Below, in pieces: positions 15,376-20,445 of a DNA stretch of 20,445 nt. The position numbers and the translations under genes were made by a program. The notes under the pieces were generated by a model. That model saw only the letters and a list, made by a program, of their open reading frames with translations, had not been told where the DNA came from and did no database searches. The DNA is from an uncultured Campylobacter sp. Lineage in GTDB: Bacteria > Campylobacterota > Campylobacteria > Campylobacterales > Campylobacteraceae. The stretch's first letter is position 1. Each line of letters opens with the position of its first letter. The stretch spans positions 1 through 20,445 of the forward strand of contig NZ_CAKZTI010000021.1 of assembly GCF_937921625.1 (NCBI RefSeq), read 5' to 3'.

Positions 15376-15422
15376 GGCGGTTTCGTTAAAATTTTGCTCG
15401 GACGGCGGTTTAAAATTTTGCG
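15376..15422 (+). repeat. Two copies of a 28-bp-spaced AT-core repeat
   Basis: GGCGGTTTCGTTAAAATTTT at 15376 is followed 28 bases later by GGCGGTTTAAAATTTTGCG at 15404. Similar CGGTTT...AAATTT segments recur 30 bases apart at 18432 and 18462 after pyrC, which suggests a dispersed family. Confidence 0.6.
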
Positions 15423-15808
15423 TGCAAGCCGCGAGCCTTGTTAAATTTCATCATCTTTCGGCGCGGGCTTTTTTAAAATCTCATCCTCTTGGCGTAAGAT
15501 TTTTTAAATTTTATCTTTTTGCGGCATGCGCGTTACGGCGTGCGGGGATTTTTTGCGTTGCGCAATTTCGGTTTTTAAAAATCCGCGCAAGGCCGCTTCA
15601 CGCCCCGCGCTCGGGCGCTAAATTCTACGCGCCCCGATCGGGACACGTCCGATCCAAACCGCTTTTCCTTGCTCGCTAAATTTATAGCGTCCGCGCAAAA
15701 CAGCGGCGAGCCGTGCAGCACGAGCGTCCGCGCCGTCCTGTTAAATTTAAAATTTTACGCACAGCTTTAAATTTATGCGGCTGCTTCGTCCTCCGCATCC
15801 GCTTCGCT

Positions 15809-15871
15809 AAATTTTAAATTTACGCGACTATTTCATAGTCCGTGGCGCTTCTTAAAATTTTAAATTTACGC
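15809..15871 (+). repeat. Exact 17-bp direct repeat
   Basis: AAATTTTAAATTTACGC occurs at 15809-15825 and again at 15855-15871, 46 bases apart. A shorter related form ending AATTTTACGC lies at 15751-15760. Confidence 0.75.
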
Positions 15872-15890
15872 TTCGTATCCGCTCCGCCGC

Positions 15891-15950
15891 CCGCCGCGGG
15901 TAAAATTTCAAAATTCCGCATGCCGCCGCGGGTAAAATTTTAAAATCCCG
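15891..15950 (+). repeat. 32-bp tandem duplication
   Basis: CCGCCGCGGGTAAAATTT begins at 15891 and again at 15923. The following ten bases differ at only two or three positions (YAAAATYCCG), so this is a recent-looking tandem duplication with a 32-bp period. Confidence 0.75.
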
Positions 15951-16050
15951 TCCGCGCTTCGTATGCGAACTCAAATGAAATTTCAAGCAAAATTCCGCGT
16001 CTAAATTTGAGCTCAGCTCTTAAATTTTAAAATTTTATCAGAGATTTTTT

Positions 16051-16076
16051 TATACAATTACGGCTGAAATTCGGCC
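16051..16076 (+). promoter_or_regulatory. pyrB promoter -10 and leader hairpin
   Basis: TATACAAT (16051-16058) after a run of T is the likely -10. Six bases on, GGCTG-AAATT-CGGCC (16062-16076, one G-T pair) can fold just before the strong ribosome site AAGGAGAGG. The hairpin falls at or right after the transcription start and could be an operator or a translation control element; no known pyrimidine regulator site is recognised. Confidence 0.45.
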
Positions 16077-16092
16077 TAAAAAAGGAGAGGGA

Positions 16093-17022
16093 ATGTATAA
16101 GCTAAAGCATCTTCTTAGCGCGCAGGATCTGAGCCGCGAGGACATCTACGACTTTATAGATCTAGCGCGCGAGTTTAAAGCGCTCAACCGCTCTGACGTC
16201 AAAAAATCCGACTCGCTTCGCGGCAAGACGGTCATCAACGCGTTTTTCGAAAACTCCACCCGCACCCGCACGAGCTTTGAGATCGCAGCCAAGCGCCTGG
16301 GCGCGGACAGCGTAAATTTCACCGCTGCGGACAGCAGCACGAAAAAGGGCGAGACGCTGATCGACACCATCAGAAATATGCAGGCGATGCGCACGGATAT
16401 CTTTGTGCTGCGCCACAGCTGCTCGGGCGCGGCGAAATTCGTCGCAGCCAACTGCGACGCATCGATCGTAAATGCGGGCGACGGGCTGAACGAGCATCCG
16501 AGCCAGGCGCTGCTGGATCTTTTTACGATAAGCGAGCATAAGGGCAGGATCGAGAATTTAAACGTCGCGATCATCGGCGATATATTTCGCTCGCGTGTGG
16601 CTAGAAGCGACATCTGGGCGATGCAAAAGCTCGGCATAAACGTGCGGCTCTTCGGCCCTCCGATGATGCTGCGCGACTGCGACGCGTTCGGCTGCCCGAT
16701 ATGCAAAAGCGTGGAGGAGGCGATCGAGGGTGCCGATGTCATCATCATGCTTAGAATTCAGCTTGAGCGGCAAGACGGCGAGCCGAGCTTCCCGAGCGTG
16801 CGCGAGTACTCGAAATTTTTCGGACTTACCGCGAGGCGCATGCAAGCGGCAAAAGAGGGCGTTATGATAATGCACCCCGGTCCGATCAATCGCGGCGTGG
16901 AGATTAACTCCGACGTAGCCGACGATCCGCGCTATAGCTGCGTTTTGGATCAGGTAGAAAACGGCGAGGCGATGCGAATGGCGATACTTCATACGATAAA
17001 TTTAAACAGGAGCGCACGATGA
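16093..17022 (+). CDS. pyrB: Aspartate carbamoyltransferase catalytic subunit
   Basis: A 309-aa enzyme that joins carbamoyl phosphate and aspartate, the committed step of pyrimidine synthesis. The carbamoyl-phosphate loop is STRTRTSFE (55-63), the lysine loop SSTKKGE (81-87), HPSQAL lies at 135-140, and the C-terminal block DQVENGEAMRMAIL is typical. The ATG at 16093 has AAGGAGAGG. Length is normal. No regulatory chain (pyrI) follows; instead pyrC overlaps the stop codon by four bases, so both enzymes are probably made in matched amounts. Confidence 0.97.
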   Translation: MYKLKHLLSAQDLSREDIYDFIDLAREFKALNRSDVKKSDSLRGKTVINAFFENSTRTRTSFEIAAKRLGADSVNFTAADSSTKKGETLIDTIRNMQAMRTDIFVLRHSCSGAAKFVAANCDASIVNAGDGLNEHPSQALLDLFTISEHKGRIENLNVAIIGDIFRSRVARSDIWAMQKLGINVRLFGPPMMLRDCDAFGCPICKSVEEAIEGADVIIMLRIQLERQDGEPSFPSVREYSKFFGLTARRMQAAKEGVMIMHPGPINRGVEINSDVADDPRYSCVLDQVENGEAMRMAILHTINLNRSAR

Positions 17023-18299
17023 AAATTTTGATAAAAAACGGCACGATCGTTAATTGGGGCGGTAGCGAGGAGGCGAACGTCCTGATCGAGGGCGATAAAA
17101 TTTCAAAGATCACGCGCGAGTGTCCCGCCGCAGACCGCGTCATAGACGCTGCGGGCAAGCTCGTGATGCCGGGGCTTATCGATATGCACGTGCATTTTAG
17201 AGACCCCGGGCTCGAATACAAAGACGACGTCATCAGCGGCAGCGAAACTGCGGTTGCAGGCGGCGTGACGACTTGCCTTCCGATGGCAAATACCAAACCC
17301 GTAAACGACAACTCAAGCATCACGCGCGCGATGATCGCCAAGGCCAAGGCGCGCGGGCTTATCGATCTGCTGCCCATAGGCGCGATTTCCCAGGACTGCA
17401 AGGGTGCAAAGATCGTCGAGATGGGCGATATGCTCGAGGCGGGCTGCGTGGCTTTCAGTGACGATGGGCTGCCAGTGACCGACAGCTCCGTGATGCGACA
17501 GGCGCTCGAATACTCCGCTCACTTCGGCTCATTCGTGATAAATCACAGCGAGGATTGCTCGCTATGCCACGGCGGCGTGATGAACGAGGGTAAGGTCAGC
17601 GCGATCCTCGGTCTAAAGGGGATGGCGAGCGAAAAAGAGGAGATCATGATCGCGCGCGATCTGCTACTTGCCAAAAAGACTGGCGGGCACATCCACATCG
17701 CGCACGTAAGCTCGGCGTGGTCGCTAAAGCTCATTGAGCAGGCTAAGCGCGAGGGCATCCGCGTCACCTGCGAGGCTACGCCGCATCACTTCACCTTCGA
17801 CGAGCGCGAGCTGATGGGATACGATACGAATTTTAAAATGTCGCCGCCGCTTCGCACTCAAAGCGATGTGCAGGCGATCAGAGAGGCGCTTAAAAGCGGT
17901 CTGATCGACGCTATCGTGACCGATCACGCGCCGCACAACACCGACGATAAATTCGTAGAATTTGATCACGCGCCGTTTGGAATTTTAGGGCTTCAAACCC
18001 TCGTGCCGCTTACGCTGCGGCTCGTAGAGCAGGGCGTCATCGGCCTTGAAGACATGGTGCGCCTCTGCTCGTTTAACCCGGCTAAAATTCTAAATTTAAA
18101 GGACAAGGGCGAGATTAAAGAGGGCTTTTTAGCCGACGTCGCGATCATCGATCCGCAGATTTCCTACGTATACGACGAGGCGCTAAATAAGTCCAAATCG
18201 CGCAACTCGCCGCTTTTCGGCAAGCAGCTTACGGGCGCCGCGGTTTGCACGATCAAAAGCGGCCGCGTGGTCTATGAGTTTCCAAACGTCGTAGCGTAG
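17019..18299 (+). CDS. pyrC: Dihydroorotase
   Basis: A 426-aa amidohydrolase that cyclises carbamoyl aspartate to dihydroorotate, the step after PyrB. Metal ligands are visible as H57 and H59 (DMHVHFRDPG), H176 (NHSED), the His of IHIAHVS near 228, and D302 (TDHAPH). The segment SDDGLP (147-152) is the mark of class I bacterial dihydroorotases, in which Asp takes the place of the carboxylated Lys of other classes. The start ATG overlaps the pyrB stop as ATGA. In Aquifex aeolicus a class I dihydroorotase works in a complex with PyrB; a similar complex here is plausible but not shown. Confidence 0.96.
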   Translation: MKILIKNGTIVNWGGSEEANVLIEGDKISKITRECPAADRVIDAAGKLVMPGLIDMHVHFRDPGLEYKDDVISGSETAVAGGVTTCLPMANTKPVNDNSSITRAMIAKAKARGLIDLLPIGAISQDCKGAKIVEMGDMLEAGCVAFSDDGLPVTDSSVMRQALEYSAHFGSFVINHSEDCSLCHGGVMNEGKVSAILGLKGMASEKEEIMIARDLLLAKKTGGHIHIAHVSSAWSLKLIEQAKREGIRVTCEATPHHFTFDERELMGYDTNFKMSPPLRTQSDVQAIREALKSGLIDAIVTDHAPHNTDDKFVEFDHAPFGILGLQTLVPLTLRLVEQGVIGLEDMVRLCSFNPAKILNLKDKGEIKEGFLADVAIIDPQISYVYDEALNKSKSRNSPLFGKQLTGAAVCTIKSGRVVYEFPNVVA

Positions 18300-18889
18300 G
18301 GCGCTTGCGACGTATGGCTTGCGATCGGCGGCTTGCGGGCAGAGCTTGCGAGTGGTAGCTTGCCGACGAGCGGTATTCGTAGCGCAAATGGTGCTATTGC
18401 TTAATTTTAAATTTAGCTAGTTTGGACGCAACGGTTTGCTTTTAAAATTTTGCGGTGCGATCGGTTTATTTTAAATTTGGCGGCAGCGTAGGCGCAGCGA
18501 CTTGTCTTTAAAATTTCATAGCGCGAGCGCTGTTGAAATTTCTTTAAAGCGGTTTGTCGTTTTAGGAGTGCGCGTAAATTTAACGCACATCGCCTTGTCT
18601 GTGCCGCTCGTAGATTTCGGCTTCGGAATTTTATCCGTGCCCGTGCGCGAGCTGCTCTAAATTTATAACGGCATCTTTTTCGATACGGCGGCTGTTTTTA
18701 AAATTTCATGTTCGCGGCGGTTGAGAATTCTATCTTTGCGCAGATTTGTTTTTGCTTCACGCGCAAATTTTATCGTGATTAAATTTGTCGCTAAGGCGCA
18801 AAATTTTAAAATTTTGCCGCGCTAGCTTTTGGTGCGGAGCATAAATAATCCGCTGCATGAACGGGAGTGATCTAAATTAAAGGATATCT
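18300..18889. other. Gene-free 590-bp region with AAATTT words
   Basis: No gene is supported on either strand. The first 70 bases are the 14-bp tandem array; the rest repeats the AT-core plus GC-linker pattern, with cores near 18408, 18445, 18473, 18511, 18575, 18695 and 18765-18815. No convincing terminator for pyrBC is visible. The sequence before 18890 is AT-rich (CATAAATAATCC) and may hold a weak promoter. Confidence 0.55.
18303..18371 (+). repeat. 14-bp tandem array, five units, just after pyrC
   Basis: GCTTGCG or GCTTGCC begins at 18303, 18317, 18331, 18344 and 18358, giving spacings of 14, 14, 13 and 14. The seven bases after each core vary. The array begins four bases after the pyrC stop codon and is not in a reading frame. 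Confidence 0.8.
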
Positions 18890-19918
18890 ATGAATGGCGA
18901 AATATATCTCTCGTGTGCGCTATGTGTCGCGCTAAAATCAGCTCTGCGCGGCAATCCTAAGCCACTGCCGCAAGATCAAAAATATATAAAATATTTAAAT
19001 TTTGAGTTTGCGAAGGAGCATTTCCGCACCGCAGAGGGTGTGAGCCGCGCAGCGCAGGACGGCGTAAACGACACAAGTAAAGCTGCGGAACAAAAAGATG
19101 CGTACGGCGCAGTGCAAAGCAGTGCGACGGACAAAGTTATCGATAGCGGCGGCGCAGCAGAGCAAAAGCGCGCGAACAGCAAAGAAGCGGCAAATGCAAA
19201 AGCGGCTAGTAAAAAAGGCGCCGACGAAAGCACGAGCTCGTCGTTTCTGCAAAAGGCGCATAAATTTTTTACCGAGCAAGTCGCGCAAAAAGCGCGCGAG
19301 GATGAGCCAATCTACGCGCAGCGGCGTTGGATAGAGCAGTGCCTAAAGTTCGGTTTGAAGGATGCGAGGCTTAGTATTCCAACTTTCGCAAAAAATAGAG
19401 CGCTTTTGGGCTTTTCGGGGATGAACGTAAACGGCATCGTTTGCCGCTTTGAGGACTTTAACGGCGTTTTTACGCCTGATTGGAAATACGATCGCGACAA
19501 AAAGGCTTGGCGCGTGAAATACGTCGAGCGTCTTTGGCGCGGGATGCCGTGGGATGCGCTAAACGCGCGCGATAATAGCGCAGAATTCGGGAATGTTTTA
19601 GTGCAAATCAGGGATTTTGCGAGCAAGATAGGCTACGAAAACTTCGCGCAGACGTTTGATAATGCGCTTAAGACGCTGCGGGGCGAAGTCGCTGTGGGCG
19701 AGTATTACGCCGTTTCGTTTGCAGCGCTGCCGCAGCCGAGCTTGAGGGCGTTTGCCGCGGCGGGGATCGCCGATGTATTCGGTGCGATGGGCTCTTGGGA
19801 CGATGAGCCGCCGTCTATGGCGCAAGAAATAGGGCTCGGGGGCGAATACGACCGCCTCTCGGACGAGCTCTTGGCGCAGAAAAACTTAGCGATTTTGTTT
19901 GCGATAAACGGCTGGTAG
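18890..19918 (+). CDS. Unrecognised 342-aa protein with low-complexity segment
   Basis: I do not recognise this protein. The ATG at 18890 has AAAGGA eight bases upstream, and the codon pattern matches neighbouring genes. Residues 1-46 look ordered (MNGEIYLSCALCVALKSAL, then YIKYLNFEFAKEHF). Residues 48-118 are Ala/Lys/Ser/Asp-rich low complexity with AAEQK occurring twice. Residues 119-342 look globular and Trp-rich (YAQRRWIEQCLKFGL, FTPDWKYD, VERLWRGMPWDAL), with a Gly/Ala-rich stretch near 280-305. There is no signal peptide or clear membrane span, so it is probably cytoplasmic. It stands alone: 590 bp without genes precede it and a terminator follows. It is likely lineage-specific. Confidence 0.7.
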   Translation: MNGEIYLSCALCVALKSALRGNPKPLPQDQKYIKYLNFEFAKEHFRTAEGVSRAAQDGVNDTSKAAEQKDAYGAVQSSATDKVIDSGGAAEQKRANSKEAANAKAASKKGADESTSSSFLQKAHKFFTEQVAQKAREDEPIYAQRRWIEQCLKFGLKDARLSIPTFAKNRALLGFSGMNVNGIVCRFEDFNGVFTPDWKYDRDKKAWRVKYVERLWRGMPWDALNARDNSAEFGNVLVQIRDFASKIGYENFAQTFDNALKTLRGEVAVGEYYAVSFAALPQPSLRAFAAAGIADVFGAMGSWDDEPPSMAQEIGLGGEYDRLSDELLAQKNLAILFAINGW

Positions 19919-19924
19919 GGCTTT

Positions 19925-19956
19925 GGCACGGAGTAAGAAAGTTCGTGCCTATTTTT
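19925..19956 (+). terminator. Intrinsic terminator after the 342-aa protein gene
   Basis: GGCACGGA (19925-19932) pairs with TTCGTGCC (19942-19949), including one G-T pair, over a 9-base loop, and is followed by TATTTTTA. It begins six bases after the stop codon. An overlapping small dyad, GCCTA-N4-TAGGC (19947-19960), reaches into the end of the convergent minus-strand gene, so it may act in both directions. Confidence 0.8.
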
Positions 19957-20445
19957 AGGCAATTATAAAACCTTCTTTTTTAGCATTTTCATAAAGTTCG
20001 TATAAAATCTTAGATTGCTTTACGGATGGAAGAGCTATATATCCATTCACAACTTTTTCTAAAATATTCATTTGCTTCATAGGTATTTGGTGCCTTATTT
20101 CATCTTTTTCATAATATTTTAAAATCTTATCCCAATCTTTAAATTTGACGACAAACGATTGAACTTCTATTTCATCGTCAAGTTTCTTATCTTTCCTGGC
20201 TTCTTTTTTTATATATTTTTCTTCTTCTGCGTTACTTAGATTTTCATCGTCGAATTCTAAGTTTAATTCGATATTTTTTATATTATCCCAACATAATTTT
20301 TTCTTGCACCATTGGCCTATATTTGCATTACCTTCTGGTGGGTTAGTTATACTAGTATAAATTTTGCTGGCAACTATAGAGATTATATTTTCTAAATTAT
20401 TGGATATTTTTTGCTCATCCCATATCCTAGAGAAATTTAAAAATA
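19955..20445 (-). CDS. C-terminal part of an unidentified AT-rich gene, possibly AIPR-like
   Basis: An open frame runs from the window edge to TAA at 19957..19955, about 163 codons with no start in view, so this is the 3' end of a longer gene. The peptide includes IGQWCKKKLCWDNI about 40-55 residues from the visible start, a Lys/Glu/Asp-rich middle and the end YELYENAKKEGFIIA. Codon use is markedly AT-rich compared with the genes to the left, like the ankyrin-type gene, suggesting acquisition. The W-C-K-K-x-x-C-W pattern and the helical tail remind me of the C-terminus of AIPR abortive-phage-infection proteins; this is memory-based and weak. Confidence 0.6.
   Translation of the reverse strand, partial: FLNFSRIWDEQKISNNLENIISIVASKIYTSITNPPEGNANIGQWCKKKLCWDNIKNIELNLEFDDENLSNAEEEKYIKKEARKDKKLDDEIEVQSFVVKFKDWDKILKYYEKDEIRHQIPMKQMNILEKVVNGYIALPSVKQSKILYELYENAKKEGFIIA

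Larger units (their letters stand above)
15290..16092. other. Gene-free 800-bp region rich in AAATTT words and short repeats
   Basis: I see no convincing gene on either strand. The region alternates AT cores (AAATTT, AAAATTTT, TTAAAATTTTAAATTT) with GC-rich linkers of roughly 20-40 bases. Short repeats include GGCGG-led copies at 15376 and 15404, AGCGTCCGCGC at 15686 and 15723, and the repeats listed separately. Small palindromes occur at 15633-15642 (CCCGATCGGG) and 15826-15840 (GACTAT-TTC-ATAGTC). The last 50 bases hold the pyrB promoter. Confidence 0.6.

Noticed and set aside
15422..15679. An 85-codon open frame in the region before pyrB
   Set aside because: It has no ribosome site, consists of repeat-derived Phe/Lys/Arg-rich sequence, and matches nothing I know.
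15290..16050. Possible CRISPR array or phage attachment region
   Set aside because: The repeats are degenerate, unequally spaced and share AT cores; there are no constant repeats with unique spacers, no cas genes and no integrase.
16146..16748. A 200-codon minus-strand open frame opposite pyrB
   Set aside because: pyrB is certain here; the antisense frame is a by-product of GC-rich codon use and lacks a ribosome site.
15290..18889. Possible replication origin suggested by AT-rich clusters
   Set aside because: No DnaA-box cluster (TTATCCACA-like) and no dnaA or gyrB nearby; the AT words are dispersed.

Overview
The window looks like a chromosomal stretch of a relatively GC-rich Campylobacter. 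Three things point there: the gene content; the block ileS - tiny membrane protein - gatA - guaB, which I recall from Campylobacter genomes; and AAATTT/AAAATTTT words scattered through both coding and non-coding DNA. C. gracilis or a near relative is my guess, and it is inference only. I see no rRNA, tRNA, CRISPR array or insertion sequence.

Left part (1-4370). The 5' end of a cation diffusion facilitator (minus strand) enters at the edge, followed by a lone six-helix ABC-exporter-type membrane protein (minus). A good divergent promoter pair separates it from a plus-strand group: a cupin, a YwnB-like NAD(P)-binding protein, an intrinsic terminator and, only 21 nt beyond it, an Rrf2-type regulator. 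The group resembles a small stress-response locus that controls itself. Next is an AT-rich ankyrin-type membrane-anchored protein, a seven-codon ORF with a perfect ribosome binding site, and a hairpin terminator shared by convergent genes.

Centre (4368-13168). A tightly packed eight-gene minus-strand operon reads ileS, a 36-aa membrane protein, gatA, guaB, metX, xseB, a carbon-nitrogen hydrolase and a ThiF/MoeB-like protein. Most junctions overlap by a few bases or are under 10 nt, so translation is probably coupled. The products serve tRNA charging, transamidation, GMP and methionine synthesis and DNA repair. The hydrolase carries an insert of about 100 residues that contains a seven-unit 18-bp tandem repeat.

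Right part (13256-20445). A CinA/PncC-type protein is followed by a lipoprotein whose long N-terminus is an in-frame 27-bp tandem repeat running into the signal peptide. About 800 bp without a gene then leads to pyrB-pyrC (ATGA overlap, de novo pyrimidine synthesis). Next come a 14-bp tandem array, about 520 bp more of AT-motif intergenic DNA and an unrecognised 342-aa protein. Last is the 3' part of an AT-rich minus-strand gene that runs off the window; its tail faintly resembles AIPR-type phage-defence proteins.

The most unusual theme is short tandem repeats of several periods: 18 and 27 bp inside genes, both multiples of three, and about 14, 28 and 32 bp between genes. Most are built on one AT-rich core word alternating with GC-rich linkers.
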